From Phytohalomonas tamaricis (lineage in GTDB: Bacteria > Pseudomonadota > Gammaproteobacteria > Pseudomonadales > Halomonadaceae), in contig NZ_PVRV01000020.1 in the NCBI RefSeq assembly GCF_003012345.1, positions 558,001 through 622,000 of the forward strand: DNA of 64,000 bases, written 5' to 3'. Made by a program: the position numbers and the translations under genes. Position 1 is the stretch's first letter. The number at the start of each line of letters is the position of its first letter. The notes beneath the pieces were generated by a model that was not told the origin of the DNA, made no database searches, and was given only the letters and a program-made list of their open reading frames with translations. Below are positions 15,810-26,027 of the stretch, piece after piece.

Positions 15810-17809
15810 ACAGAGCACCCTTGATTACCCCGGCACGTTTGTGCCTGGCGCTTTTGCTGGCCGGTCTGATTCTGGCCTGGCAGACCATCAACGCTCAGCT
15901 GCCTTTCAATTACACGCGCTGGATAGGCATGATATTCGCTCCGCATGGCGATGATATTCAACAGATCGTTGTCCACTACGCCATTCTGCCGCGGCTATGC
16001 GTGGCGTTGCTCTGTGGTGGCGCTCTCGCCCTGGCCGGAACGTTAATGCAGCAGGTGCTGCGCAACCCGCTCGCCTCACCGACGACCCTGGGCGTGGCCA
16101 GCGGTGCCCAGTTTGCGTTAGTCGTCGCATCGCTATGGGCACCAGGACTGCTGTCAATGGGACGTGAGTGGGTCGCTCTGGCTGGTGGCAGTGCTGCCAC
16201 AGCCGTGGTGTTCGCGCTGGCTTGGAAGCGGCACCTTGCGCCGATGGTGATTGTGCTCGCCGGGCTAGTGGTTAGCCTCTACCTGAGCGCGCTCAACACT
16301 AGTTTGATGCTCTTTCATCAGGAAACCCTGCGCGGACTATTCATCTGGGGTTCGGGAGCGCTTGAACAGGATAGCTGGCAGGACACGCTGTTTCTCGCCC
16401 CGCGCCTTGGCATTGCTGCCGTGTTGGCATGGCTGCTGGTACGCCCCATGGCAGTGCTTGATCTCGATGATGACAATGCCCGCAGCTTAGGCGTTTCGCT
16501 ACGCAAGCTGCGTATCGCGAGCCTGGGGCTTGCCGTCTTCATCACCGCCTGCGTCGTCAGTGCCGTCGGCATGATTGGCTTTATTGGCCTTGCTGCCCCT
16601 GCCATCGTTCGCATTCTCGGGGCGCGGCGACTGGGGGCACGTCTGATCTGGTCGACGCTGCTCGGCGCGCTGCTGTTGCTGGTTACCGATCTTACCGTGC
16701 AGTACTTCTCTGTAGGCGCTGTTACGCTGCTGCCCACTGGTGCGATGACGGCCGCGCTCGGCGCTCCGCTGCTCTTATGGTTGCTACCGCGTCTGAAAAT
16801 CGGCGTCGACCGGCCACGAAGCAGCGTCGGTATCACCCTACCGCGCCACGCCGCGCAAGGGCGTGTACTGGTCATTCTGCTGATCCTGCTGATAGCGATC
16901 GGCGCTGTTGCACTGTGCCTGGGTCGAGAAAGTCCAAGCCAGGGTTTTGGCGGCTGGCGCTGGCTTGTACCGCCGCAACTTAATGACATGCTGGTCTGGC
17001 GCGCGCCACGCGTATTCACGGCAGCCGGTGCAGGCTTAATGCTGGCACTTGCCGGAACCTTATTGCAGCGTATTACCGGTAATCCAATGGCAAGCCCGGA
17101 AGTGCTTGGTATCAGTGCCGGCGCGGCCATTGGGGTGATTGCAGTCATCATGCTTGCACCGCTCGCCGGCCCGCTGTTTACGCTGATTGCAGGTAGCGTG
17201 GGAGCATTATCAACGCTATCCCTGTTGCTTTTGCTCAATCACCGCAGCGGCTTTCTGCCCGAGCGTCTCTTGCTGACCGGTATCGCCATTACTGCGCTGT
17301 TCGATGCCCTGCAGGGCATCGTGCTGGCGGGGGGTGACCCACGTGGCCAACAGCTGCTTGCCTGGATGTCAGGTTCGACCTACTACGCCGACAGCGCCAC
17401 GGCGCTGTGGATCGTCTTCCTGGGCGTGATACTGCTTATCGCCACACTGCCCTTTTCGCGCTGGCTGACACTGCTGCCGCTCGGCGCGCAAACCGCACAG
17501 GCATTGGGGCTTAATGTTACCCGCAGCCGCCTCGTTTTATTGATGTTGATGACGCTGCTCACGGTGAGTGCCACGCTGGTCATCGGGCCGCTGTCCTTCA
17601 TTGGCTTGCTGGCGCCGCATATGGCCCGGCTGATGGGACTTTCGAATGCGCGTATGCAACTGCTCGGCGCCGGGCTACTCGGCGCGTTAGTGATGGTCTT
17701 GGCTGACTGGCTCGGCCGTACACTGCTTTTCCCCAACCAGATCCCGGCCGGACTGGTGGCCTCATTGATCGGCGGGCTTTATTTCATGTGGGGGCTGCGT
17801 CGGCTGTAG
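15806..17809 (+). CDS. fhuB: Iron-hydroxamate permease, double-length FhuB
   Basis: A 667-residue membrane protein made of two fused BtuC-type permease halves, as in E. coli FhuB (about 660 residues). Each half has about ten helices and carries an ALAGTLMQ/ALAGTLLQ motif followed by NPLASP or NPMASP, and a coupling region (AVGMIGFIGLAAPAIVR in the first half, GPLSFIGLLAPHMARLMG in the second). The fusion removes the need for a second permease gene. The start overlaps fhuD. The next gene is convergent, and no T-rich terminator is evident between the two. Confidence 0.93.
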   Translation: MNRAPLITPARLCLALLLAGLILAWQTINAQLPFNYTRWIGMIFAPHGDDIQQIVVHYAILPRLCVALLCGGALALAGTLMQQVLRNPLASPTTLGVASGAQFALVVASLWAPGLLSMGREWVALAGGSAATAVVFALAWKRHLAPMVIVLAGLVVSLYLSALNTSLMLFHQETLRGLFIWGSGALEQDSWQDTLFLAPRLGIAAVLAWLLVRPMAVLDLDDDNARSLGVSLRKLRIASLGLAVFITACVVSAVGMIGFIGLAAPAIVRILGARRLGARLIWSTLLGALLLLVTDLTVQYFSVGAVTLLPTGAMTAALGAPLLLWLLPRLKIGVDRPRSSVGITLPRHAAQGRVLVILLILLIAIGAVALCLGRESPSQGFGGWRWLVPPQLNDMLVWRAPRVFTAAGAGLMLALAGTLLQRITGNPMASPEVLGISAGAAIGVIAVIMLAPLAGPLFTLIAGSVGALSTLSLLLLLNHRSGFLPERLLLTGIAITALFDALQGIVLAGGDPRGQQLLAWMSGSTYYADSATALWIVFLGVILLIATLPFSRWLTLLPLGAQTAQALGLNVTRSRLVLLMLMTLLTVSATLVIGPLSFIGLLAPHMARLMGLSNARMQLLGAGLLGALVMVLADWLGRTLLFPNQIPAGLVASLIGGLYFMWGLRRL

Positions 17810-17828
17810 ACCGGTCGTACATACACGC

Positions 17829-18566
17829 TTAGCTCAGCGGATGAGGTGCTTTTCTACACGGGCAATTGGAGCACAATTCCTCGCCAGGCAGACAGTAGCG
17901 AATGCAACACAGACGCCGCTGCCGCCAGGGTTCGGTTTCCCCGACATCGATATAGCGCACCGGTTGATAGAAAGGATTCTTGCGCCCGTCAGGCAATGTT
18001 TCCGTCTTCAATAGCGTCTGTGCGTCGTGAAGCGCCACTGGCGAGACCTGAGGGTGACGCGCCCAGGTCGTCACCGCCCACTCCAGGCCATTGCCGGCAT
18101 TGCTCCATAAGACCCGCGATGACAGCGGCGCATACATACAGAGCGCGTCGAACAGCGGCGCAAGATAGCCATCGATCAGCGGCAGGAAACGCGCCGCGCC
18201 CATTTCTTCCGGCCTGCACTCTCCCAATCCCCTCAGTACGAACTGCCGAGGAGTGCCATCTTCACTGTCGATGATCCCCACATCATCGAAGCCAATCGGC
18301 AGGGCCCGCTCCAACAACATCTGCGCTGCGACAACGGGCACCACCAGACGCATTAGATAATAACGAGACCACTCCGAGACCAACGCCCGCCGATCTGCAT
18401 GCCACCACTGCGGAGCAAAACGGATCAAATGATCATTCATATTCGCAAAGCTGACATAATCCCGCCCGGGCATTGCCGAGCGGGAAGAGTCGATAACCAG
18501 AGTGTCCGCGAAGCTTGCGAAAGGGGCGAACTCACCCGCAAATAATATCGCCAGCTCAGCCTGCAT
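17829..18566 (-). CDS. fhuF: FhuF-like siderophore-iron reductase
   Basis: A 245-residue protein with the FhuF C-terminal cysteine pattern LCCIRYCLPGEELCSNCP, which holds the unusual [2Fe-2S] cluster (C-C-x10-C-x2-C). FhuF reduces ferric hydroxamates in the cytoplasm to release iron. The gene starts six bases after the stop of the TonB receptor on the same strand, so they form an operon under the Fur site at 20774. An additional Cys sits between the paired and terminal ones (IRYC). The first 200 residues match the family only loosely, which is normal for this group. Confidence 0.85.
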   Translation of the reverse strand: MQAELAILFAGEFAPFASFADTLVIDSSRSAMPGRDYVSFANMNDHLIRFAPQWWHADRRALVSEWSRYYLMRLVVPVVAAQMLLERALPIGFDDVGIIDSEDGTPRQFVLRGLGECRPEEMGAARFLPLIDGYLAPLFDALCMYAPLSSRVLWSNAGNGLEWAVTTWARHPQVSPVALHDAQTLLKTETLPDGRKNPFYQPVRYIDVGETEPWRQRRLCCIRYCLPGEELCSNCPCRKAPHPLS

Positions 18567-18572
18567 CAGGGC

Positions 18573-20696
18573 TTACCAGTTATAGCTGACGGTCGTCAGG
18601 ATGCTGCGACGCTGACCGTAGTAGCAGTAATAATTACAGCTGGCGACGTACTCACGGTCGGTGAGGTTGTCAACGTTGAGCTGAAGCTGCCAGTTCTCAT
18701 CAAGCTGATAGCGCGCCATTGCATCAAGCAGCGCATAGGAGCCGACACGGTACTCACTGCTATTATCCTGATCACCGTAGCTGTGACCGACATAGCGTAC
18801 GCCTCCGCCCACGACCAGCCCCTCTGCAGCGCCGCCTTCGAAGCTATAGTCACTCCATAGCTTGGCCTGATGCTTGGGAATTAACGGCAATTGCTTGCCG
18901 ATATAGTCTTCGTTAGTAGATTTACGCTGCTCGGCCTCAGTATAGGTATACGCCACATGTAGCTTCCACTGATCAGTTACGTAAGCAGTACCTTCCAGTT
19001 CAACACCGCGTGAACGTGCTTCGCCGGTCTGTACTTGATAGTAAGGATTCTGGGGATCGGTAGTCAGCAAATTGTCCTGATGGATCTCGAACACCGCGGC
19101 CGAAAGGAAGCCGTCGAAACCTTCGGGTGCATATTTGACACCGGCTTCGTACTGCTTGGCAGTGGTGGGCTCATAGGCATTGCCATTGATATCGGTTGAG
19201 GCGGTCGGCTCGAATGACTCGGAATAGCTGATATAGGGCGACAGACCGTTATCGGCCAGATACATCAGTCCCGCCGACCAGGACATCTCTTCATCATCAA
19301 GACTGAAGCCTGTGCCAGCCGTACGGTTGTCGTTATCCGCCTTGGCATGATCGTAGCGGGTACCTACTGTCGCTACCCAGCGGTCATCGAGACGGATCTC
19401 ATCCTGAACGTAGAGTCCGAGCTGCTCGCGGGTAATGTCGCGCCTGATGATGTCGCTACTCTGTACCGGCGTATAGTTGCCGTAATCCGGATCGTACATG
19501 TCCAGTGGCGCGCCAAATGAGTAAGCGTCCGCTTCACGACTGTCAATATCGAGATGTTGATAATCGACGCCCAGCAGCAGCGTATGTTCCAACCGATCAC
19601 CGCGCCAATGCCCCACAAAACGGTTGTCGATAGTGTAATCACGCGCCGTGCCGTCACGGTAGGTCAGGCCGCGATTGATGGTACGCTGTTCGTCATTGAC
19701 GCTCAGGCCATAAGTGGTACGCAGGTCAAGATCAAGATGGTTGTAGCGAAAATTCTGTGCAAATGACCACGTATCATTGAATCGATGATCGAATTCATAC
19801 CCCAGCATCAGCTGGCTACGGTTGAGGCGATCATAATCAGGTTCACCGACGGTCTTGTCACTACCGACTTCACCGTACTGGGTGTCATGCAACGTACCGG
19901 TCGGCAGCCAGAACTGCGCCAGCGGATCACCAGTATCCTTCTGGAAGCTGGAAAGCAGCGTCAGCTGGGTATCATCACCCAGATCGATCGCCAGGCTCGG
20001 TGCCAGATAGTAGCGGTCTGTACCGAGGCGATGCACCTGACTGCCGTTGTCATGGATCAGCCCCACTACACGATAACGGATATCACCCTGCTCGTTCAGC
20101 GGCCCGGAGGTATCGATCGCGATCTGCTTACGATCCCAGTTACCCGCCTGCAGCTGCAACTGATGATACGGCTCATCAGTTGGACGTTTGCTGACCTCAT
20201 TGATGATACCGCCCGGGGGCGTCTGGCCGTATAGGGTCGAGGCTGGTCCTTTGAGCACTTCGATGCTCTCCAGTCCGAATGGCTCGATTTGCCAAGTATA
20301 GAAGCCTTCGCTGAAAAGACGCAGACCGTCACGGTAGAACGACTGATCGAAACCGCGTGACTTGAGCCAGTCCGCCTTGTTGTCGGCGCCATAGGGCGCC
20401 GCCAGCACACCTGCGGTGTAATTGAGCGCTTCGGGAATCGTCTGAGCATTGCGCAAGTTCATGTCTTCACGCTCGACCTTCGAGGCGCTGCGTGGCGTCT
20501 CTGCCAGCGGTGTAGCCACCTTGAGTGCAGTACTTACGACAACTATCGTGTCCGCTTGCTGCGTCTCGATGCTCTCCGTCTCACCATGGGCAAGCGATGT
20601 ACAGGCCAAGAAAACGGCGGAGGCTAAAGTAGTACGCTGAAAAAGCGAGGGGTAAGCAAGGCGAGGCGCGACAGCATGCGACCGTGACATGTTCAT
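18573..20696 (-). CDS. TonB-dependent siderophore receptor
   Basis: An outer-membrane receptor of about 707 residues. It has a signal peptide (core TTLASAVFLACTSLAHG), a TonB-box-like ADTIVVVSTAL, a plug domain starting near TPRSASKVEREDMNLRNA, the motif RGFDQSFYRDGLR, and a C-terminal beta-barrel with final residues ending in SYNW (terminal aromatic). A CNYYCYYGQRRS segment near the end is typical of the FhuA/FoxA hydroxamate receptor group. I chose the ATG at 20696; the ATG at 20690 or 20738 are alternatives. It heads the receptor-fhuF operon. Ligand specificity is inferred only from the neighbouring fhuCDB genes. Confidence 0.88.
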   Translation of the reverse strand: MNMSRSHAVAPRLAYPSLFQRTTLASAVFLACTSLAHGETESIETQQADTIVVVSTALKVATPLAETPRSASKVEREDMNLRNAQTIPEALNYTAGVLAAPYGADNKADWLKSRGFDQSFYRDGLRLFSEGFYTWQIEPFGLESIEVLKGPASTLYGQTPPGGIINEVSKRPTDEPYHQLQLQAGNWDRKQIAIDTSGPLNEQGDIRYRVVGLIHDNGSQVHRLGTDRYYLAPSLAIDLGDDTQLTLLSSFQKDTGDPLAQFWLPTGTLHDTQYGEVGSDKTVGEPDYDRLNRSQLMLGYEFDHRFNDTWSFAQNFRYNHLDLDLRTTYGLSVNDEQRTINRGLTYRDGTARDYTIDNRFVGHWRGDRLEHTLLLGVDYQHLDIDSREADAYSFGAPLDMYDPDYGNYTPVQSSDIIRRDITREQLGLYVQDEIRLDDRWVATVGTRYDHAKADNDNRTAGTGFSLDDEEMSWSAGLMYLADNGLSPYISYSESFEPTASTDINGNAYEPTTAKQYEAGVKYAPEGFDGFLSAAVFEIHQDNLLTTDPQNPYYQVQTGEARSRGVELEGTAYVTDQWKLHVAYTYTEAEQRKSTNEDYIGKQLPLIPKHQAKLWSDYSFEGGAAEGLVVGGGVRYVGHSYGDQDNSSEYRVGSYALLDAMARYQLDENWQLQLNVDNLTDREYVASCNYYCYYGQRRSILTTVSYNW

Positions 20697-20773
20697 TTTC
20701 GATCCCGAGCATCGGCCCGGCCACGGGGGCGCGGCCACGACCGTTAATATAGTAGTAGTTTGAATTCCGTCAC

Positions 20774-20792
20774 GGTAATGAAAATCATTTCT
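20774..20792 (-). promoter_or_regulatory. Fur-box-like site upstream of TonB receptor
   Basis: GGTAATGAAAATCATTTCT matches the 19-bp Fur consensus at about 15 positions. It lies between the receptor gene and the exporter gene, about 80 bases upstream of the receptor start, in line with iron-dependent repression of receptor and fhuF. Confidence 0.7.
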
Positions 20793-20849
20793 AAGCGCAA
20801 TTACTTCAACCTGAAAAGCGGAACGCCGTTCCTACATTGACAACGAGGC

Positions 20850-22508
20850 TCACTCAACTTGGCGCACCACATCGCAAGTGGCGAGTTCACGTTCATGGCC
20901 AGTAAGCTCACATAGCTGTCCACCGCTCATCTTCAATAGCCGGTCGGCATGTTCGAAATAGTGGTCATCATGGGTAATGGCAAAGATTGTCTTGCCTTGG
21001 GCGCGCAGCTGCGGCAGCAGCTCACGATAGAATATGCGCCGGAATACCGGGTCCTGATCGGCTGCCCATTCGTCAAGTAGCAGGATGTCACGCTGCTCGG
21101 CCACGGCCAGCAGCAGCGCCACGCGCTTGCGCTGCCCCTGGGAAAGCTGAGGATTAATAATCCGATCCTGCTCCAGCTGCAGTTTTGTAACCATTCCCAG
21201 GCGCTTTAGCCACTGTTCGACAAATACCGTATCAGCCGGCTCACCGCTTGGGCCCATCAAACGATCAAACAGATAGAAGTCCGTGAATACCGCTGCGAAA
21301 CGCTGACGATAACTCTGCCACTGTGATGCGCTCAGCGCTTGACCATCGATCAGAATCTCGCCAGTGAGCGGGATATAAAGACCCGTCAGCAGCCGGGCTA
21401 GCGTCGACTTGCCGCTGCCGTTGCCGCCGATCAAAAAGACCAGCTCGCCGCGTTCAAGGCGCAGATCGATCGGGCCGACATCGAAGCCTTCGACGCCACT
21501 TTGCTCGGCGTAGCGATAGGTCACCCCGCGTAGTTCCAGCGTCTGCCAACCGGTGAACTCTGCGTGCTCGAGATCGAAGTCGGGGCGATAGTCGGCCAAT
21601 GTCAGCGCCTCCAGCTTGTCAAAAGCGACTTGGGCGGCGAGCAGTGTCGGCAGCGCACCGACAGCCTGGATCAGCGGCGTACGTAAAAACAAAATCGTCA
21701 GCGCATAGGTCGCCGCTACGGAAGTCGTGGCCCAGCCCAAACCGTTGGCGAGAAAGAACGCCACGCCAATCGCGCCGAGCATCATGATATTGGTCCAGTT
21801 ATTGGCCGTGAGATGAAAGGTATCGGCGCGGATGATGTGGTGTCGGTAAGTGCGGGCATCAACATCATAACGCTCGTTGAATATCCGTCGCGCGCGGTCG
21901 CGATTGAGCGCCAGCTCCTTTCGCCCGTCGATCACCGCCTCGAAGTCCTCATAAAGTCGGTCCTCGGCATCACGCATGCGGTGAAGGTGCTGATAGACTT
22001 TCGAGACCAGCCACCAGCCCACCGCCATCGTCACCACAATCCACAGGGCTGTGACCAAGAGCATCTTCGGAGACAACCACAGCAGGTAAGTGATCGAAGC
22101 GGCGGTCAAGACGCCGCCCTGGACCAGCTCAGGCAAGCGCACGAAGGCAATGGTGACGTTACGCACGTCACTAGTCAGGCTGGCCAGCAGATGCGCACTG
22201 CCGAGGCGCTCAAGACGCTCGATATCGGTATCGAGGATACGCTTGATCAAGCGCCCGCGTAGCTGATAGACGAAGTGGTGTCCGAGCACGGTCAATGACA
22301 GCTGGGCAGCGATGGATATGACCAACAGCACCAGTACAAGGCCTATAAACTGCGGCAGCGCTGCCAACGAATCAACGCTGGACTCGATCAGGCGCTGGTT
22401 GATGAAAGCAATCACCCCGATCCCCAGCCCCGCGCTGACCGCACTTAGCAGCAGCACGCCCAGAAACGGCCAACGATAGTGATGAAATACGACACTCAGC
22501 AGTTTCAT
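20850..22508 (-). CDS. Cyclic peptide/siderophore-type ABC exporter (YojI/SyrD family)
   Basis: A 552-residue half-transporter with an N-terminal membrane domain of six helices and a C-terminal ATPase. Walker A is GGNGSGKST, Walker [13 protein letters not shown], and the signature is the degenerate LSQGQRKR typical of the YojI, SyrD and PvdE group. Members export cyclic peptides, microcin J25 or pyoverdine precursors. Placed next to an iron receptor, it likely moves a siderophore or its precursor to the periplasm. That is inference, as no synthetase is nearby. It reads in the same direction as the receptor but a 150-base gap with the Fur site separates them. Confidence 0.85.
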   Translation of the reverse strand: MKLLSVVFHHYRWPFLGVLLLSAVSAGLGIGVIAFINQRLIESSVDSLAALPQFIGLVLVLLVISIAAQLSLTVLGHHFVYQLRGRLIKRILDTDIERLERLGSAHLLASLTSDVRNVTIAFVRLPELVQGGVLTAASITYLLWLSPKMLLVTALWIVVTMAVGWWLVSKVYQHLHRMRDAEDRLYEDFEAVIDGRKELALNRDRARRIFNERYDVDARTYRHHIIRADTFHLTANNWTNIMMLGAIGVAFFLANGLGWATTSVAATYALTILFLRTPLIQAVGALPTLLAAQVAFDKLEALTLADYRPDFDLEHAEFTGWQTLELRGVTYRYAEQSGVEGFDVGPIDLRLERGELVFLIGGNGSGKSTLARLLTGLYIPLTGEILIDGQALSASQWQSYRQRFAAVFTDFYLFDRLMGPSGEPADTVFVEQWLKRLGMVTKLQLEQDRIINPQLSQGQRKRVALLLAVAEQRDILLLDEWAADQDPVFRRIFYRELLPQLRAQGKTIFAITHDDHYFEHADRLLKMSGGQLCELTGHERELATCDVVRQVE

Positions 22509-22879
22509 GACAGTATCCGTGAATAAACATGTCTAACCGAAGGAGGAGAACTGACGTAGACACGCGAGCAGTAATCGCGCCAAAAACCGGCGGCCAAGCA
22601 TAAGGGGTCGACCCGCAGAGCGTCCAATGATTGCCGGTGCACCATCCTTTTTCGGTACATAGCCTTGGCACAGCGCAGCCTGGCTAAAAACATCGCGTTA
22701 CGGGTGACTTCCTCTTAAGAAAAGCGCAGGCCAGCCGTTAGAGAGGAGATAAACAAAGACCATATCAAGCAATCGGTCATTGTTCATTCGACATTCAGAA
22801 GACATTAGCCCATGCCGAGCACGACGAATATCGGAACGGCGTCATGGATCGTTTCATTGAACATCGCTAGGTTGGCCAA
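22509..22879. other. Divergent intergenic region
   Basis: This 371-base gap separates the exporter (minus) from the cupredoxin-like gene (plus) and should hold both promoters. Two short minus-strand frames extend from the exporter start but have no ribosome binding site. I saw no clear Fur site or hairpin. Confidence 0.5.
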
Positions 22880-23623
22880 TTGATTATCGACGTGCACTCT
22901 TCTCTATTTTCGCATTTCCGGAGTCACCGTAGCTCACGGTTGCTTGCCTGGACCCTGGTAGGGTTGATGACGGTAGGCCTGATCTCATTCTCGCCCCGGC
23001 TTGAAGCAGCGATGCTTACCGCTTCCATTCATGATGAGTCTACACAGAGTGCGCTGCATGACGCCGTCGTGGAACTTTTTCCGCTGAAAACCGATACGTC
23101 CAAGAAAACTTCCTCCATCACGATGACAGCCACCATGGCTCAGCAAAACATGCGCTTCGTTCCGCATGTGCTCGCCATCGCGGTAGGTGATGTGGTCAAT
23201 TTCCCTAATGCAGACACTACGCGTCATCAGGTTTACTCGCTGTCAGAGGCCAAGGTGTTCACCACCCGTCTCTACGTCGGCGAGCCACAGGCCCCCATCA
23301 GCTTTGACAAACCCGGCATCGTCGCGCTCGGCTGCAATATCCATGATCAGATGCAGGCCTTTATTCTAGTCTCTGACGCCCCCTATTTCGCCCAGGCCGA
23401 TGCTAACGGTAGCGCTCGTTTTATCGATCTCCCTGACGGCCCCTACCGCGTCACGGTATGGCACCCCAGGTTATCCACCAACCAGAACTATCGTTGGGAA
23501 AAACAGATTAACCTGCATGACGCTCAGACTCTCGATGTCGCCTTGGCATTGACGATGCCCAAACGCGTCATGCCTTCGGAATCGGCATTACAGCGCCGCT
23601 TCCGCGAAGCAACCGCACATTAA
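22880..23623 (+). CDS. Exported cupredoxin-like protein (plastocyanin-type domain)
   Basis: A protein of up to 247 residues with an N-terminal hydrophobic export signal (LAWTLVGLMTVGLISF, then SPRLEAAML) and a domain like plastocyanins. It has VGDVVNFPNADTTRHQVYSLS with a copper-type His, then GIVALGCNIHDQMQAFILVSD with Cys and His, and VTVWHPRL at the end. The C-x-x-H pair and earlier His are the expected type I copper ligands, with a possible Met ligand in DQMQ. Such proteins are often annotated as methylamine utilisation proteins, though no such genes are near. The start is uncertain: a TTG at 22880 opens the frame and no strong ribosome binding site is seen. A c-di-GMP protein gene follows 10 bases later. 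Confidence 0.75.
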   Translation: MIIDVHSSLFSHFRSHRSSRLLAWTLVGLMTVGLISFSPRLEAAMLTASIHDESTQSALHDAVVELFPLKTDTSKKTSSITMTATMAQQNMRFVPHVLAIAVGDVVNFPNADTTRHQVYSLSEAKVFTTRLYVGEPQAPISFDKPGIVALGCNIHDQMQAFILVSDAPYFAQADANGSARFIDLPDGPYRVTVWHPRLSTNQNYRWEKQINLHDAQTLDVALALTMPKRVMPSESALQRRFREATAH

Positions 23624-23633
23624 GACAATCCTC

Positions 23634-25973
23634 ATGGCCTTCCGAACTCGCCTTTATCTCATGATGTTCGCCCTGCTGTTCATCTCGCAGGCTGCGGTCA
23701 TTGTTGCCGTTCTGGGTACTGGCAATATCGATGCCCTACAACGCGGCCGCGAGAGCCTTGATATCGGCTCACGTGTGCTTACACGCATGTTTGATGATCG
23801 TAGCCTGCGTCTGCGCAGCGGCGTAGAGATATTGGCGGCAGACTATGGATTTAAAGCGGCCATCGCTACGGCAGACACCGCGACGCTTGCATCGGTATTA
23901 GCCAACCATGGCGAACGCATCGCCGCTGATCTGGTTATGCTGGCCAACACCGATGGGCAATTAGTCGCCAGCAGTCATCATAATGTAAGTACGCATCCCG
24001 GTTTCCCGTTTCCCGGCGTATGGGAGAAAGCGCAAGCCCAAAGCGGCACATCAGCCATCGTCATGCTCCAGGGAGCCCCCTATCAGTTCGTGCTGGTTCC
24101 TGTTTATGCCCCAAACATCATCGCCTGGGTCGGCATGGGGTTTCTTCTTGATGACGCCATAGCCCATACGCTGGGGCATATCACTCATCTGGACGTTGCT
24201 TTTATAGGGCAACAGAACACTTACCTGCCTTATCTATCATCCACACGCACCAGTCACGAACGTTGGGGCTTGCTTGACCTTCCGTTGGATGAAAGCGTGC
24301 CGAACTCCGGACACGCCTTCATGCGCCATGGTGATAACTATTTGTCTCGTCAGGTGCTGCTCGGCCGTACGCAGGACGGTCAAGTATCGGCCATCCTGCA
24401 GATGTCGAGAGCCGCCTTGCTGGCGCCCTATGAACATCTCAAGCTGCAGTTACTGGTGATCTTCTGTGTGACGATCATCGGTGCGTTGCTCATGGCCTAT
24501 TTTGCTTCGCGCACCATTAGCCGTCCTCTTCAGCGTCTGACCGACACTGCCCGACGCATCGGCCGCGGCGAGCGCGTGGACCCGAACATCAAGGACAATG
24601 GAGAGATCGGGCTGCTCGCCAGTACCTTGATCACCATGCAGGATGACCTGGCGCAGCGAGAAACCGAACTGCTCGCGAAGTCTCGTCAGGATGTGCTGAC
24701 AGGATTACCCAACCGGCAATCGGCCGAGCTCACTATAGAGACATTGGTCATGCGCCAGCAGTCGTTTGTAATGCAGCGCGTATGCATTAATGACTTCAAG
24801 CAGATCAATGACACCTTTGGCTACACCATCGGCGATAAAGTACTGATCGAAATGGGACAGCGTCTACAGACGTTAGCCGTCGCGCCCGAGCATGTATTCC
24901 GCATCGGTGGCGATGAGTATCTGTTGCTCTACATGCCGCCTTTTGCGCCGTGCGACGTGCGCCGGCGTGCCCTCGTCCGGCTGACGATGACCCCACTGGT
25001 GCGCGACCTGTCACCGGTCATCGTGTCTCTGTCGGCAGGTGAAGTGCATTACCCCGAACATGGCGACAATGCCCAAATACTGGCGCGGCGCTCGGAAATA
25101 ACCCTGCACAGCGCGCGTCGCTCGGCACAGAAATGTTTAAGTTATGTGCCTGGCATGGACGAAAATCATCTGCGTCAGGTCATGCTCATCAATGACCTTC
25201 GCGATGCACTTCAAAGCAATCAACTGTATATGGTCTATCAACCCAAGATCGATGTGGCCAGCGGCAACGTCTACGAATTCGAAGCGCTGATCCGCTGGCA
25301 GCACAAGACCTTGGGTTATGTGCCTCCCGATGAGTTCATTGCCTTGGCCGAGCGCTCGGGCAATATCGGTTTGCTGACCGACTGGGTCATCGAACATGTT
25401 ACTCGTCAGCTCCATGACTGGATCCAGCAAGGCCAGCACTTTCGCGTAGCGATCAATCTCTCTGTGCATGACCTCAGCAATGAAACACTGCCCAAACGCA
25501 TCGTACAGCGGATCAAGGATCGTGGCCTGGATCCTAATCAACTCTCGCTGGAAATCACCGAGAGCACGTTGATGAAAGACCCGGTACAAGCCACGAGCCT
25601 GCTCAGTACGCTGCGCGAGCATGGCTTCTCAATCGCAATCGACGACTTTGGCACTGGCTACTCATCATTGTCGCAACTGCGGCAGCTGCCTATTGACGAA
25701 CTCAAGATCGACAAGTCATTCATCCTCAAGCTCGACAGTCAGCCCGAGGATATGATGATCGTGCGCTCGACCATCGACCTAGGTCACAACCTGGGGCTCA
25801 AGGTCACCGCAGAAGGCGTCGAGAATGCTGCCAGTCTGGCACTGCTGCAAGAAATGGGCTGCGACACGGCACAGGGCTATTTCTTTGCCCGGCCCCTCAA
25901 GGTCGATCAGCTCCCCGAATGGCTAGAGAACTACCGGCGCCATACGGCAAAAAGCACCGACACCACGTCATAG
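23634..25973 (+). CDS. Membrane GGDEF/EAL protein with likely inactive GGDEF domain
   Basis: A 779-residue c-di-GMP protein. Domain order: N-terminal helix (about residues 7-27), a periplasmic sensor region to about 275, a second helix, a HAMP domain (SRTISRPLQRLTDTARRIGRG), GGDEF, then EAL. The cyclase half looks impaired: the usual D-x-D before FK reads CINDFK, so the metal-binding Asp is a Cys, and the motif is GGDEY. There is no I-site. The EAL half keeps all key residues (EALIRW, NLSVHDL, EITES, DDFGTGYSSL, KIDKSF, AEGVE), so it is probably a phosphodiesterase. It sits between the cupredoxin gene and a haemoglobin lipoprotein gene, which suggests periplasmic redox or gas sensing. Confidence 0.9.
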   Translation: MAFRTRLYLMMFALLFISQAAVIVAVLGTGNIDALQRGRESLDIGSRVLTRMFDDRSLRLRSGVEILAADYGFKAAIATADTATLASVLANHGERIAADLVMLANTDGQLVASSHHNVSTHPGFPFPGVWEKAQAQSGTSAIVMLQGAPYQFVLVPVYAPNIIAWVGMGFLLDDAIAHTLGHITHLDVAFIGQQNTYLPYLSSTRTSHERWGLLDLPLDESVPNSGHAFMRHGDNYLSRQVLLGRTQDGQVSAILQMSRAALLAPYEHLKLQLLVIFCVTIIGALLMAYFASRTISRPLQRLTDTARRIGRGERVDPNIKDNGEIGLLASTLITMQDDLAQRETELLAKSRQDVLTGLPNRQSAELTIETLVMRQQSFVMQRVCINDFKQINDTFGYTIGDKVLIEMGQRLQTLAVAPEHVFRIGGDEYLLLYMPPFAPCDVRRRALVRLTMTPLVRDLSPVIVSLSAGEVHYPEHGDNAQILARRSEITLHSARRSAQKCLSYVPGMDENHLRQVMLINDLRDALQSNQLYMVYQPKIDVASGNVYEFEALIRWQHKTLGYVPPDEFIALAERSGNIGLLTDWVIEHVTRQLHDWIQQGQHFRVAINLSVHDLSNETLPKRIVQRIKDRGLDPNQLSLEITESTLMKDPVQATSLLSTLREHGFSIAIDDFGTGYSSLSQLRQLPIDELKIDKSFILKLDSQPEDMMIVRSTIDLGHNLGLKVTAEGVENAASLALLQEMGCDTAQGYFFARPLKVDQLPEWLENYRRHTAKSTDTTS

Positions 25974-26027
25974 CCATCACCCCATGCCCTTGATATCCGC
26001 CCTTATCTTTCTTCTGAGGAATTAGTG

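Noticed and set aside
16318-17238. 306-residue minus-strand frame
   Set aside because: It is opposite the double-length FhuB gene, rich in Ser and Arg, and looks like an antisense shadow.
22505-22693. 62-residue minus-strand frame overlapping the exporter start
   Set aside because: It has no ribosome binding site and reads into the exporter in another frame.
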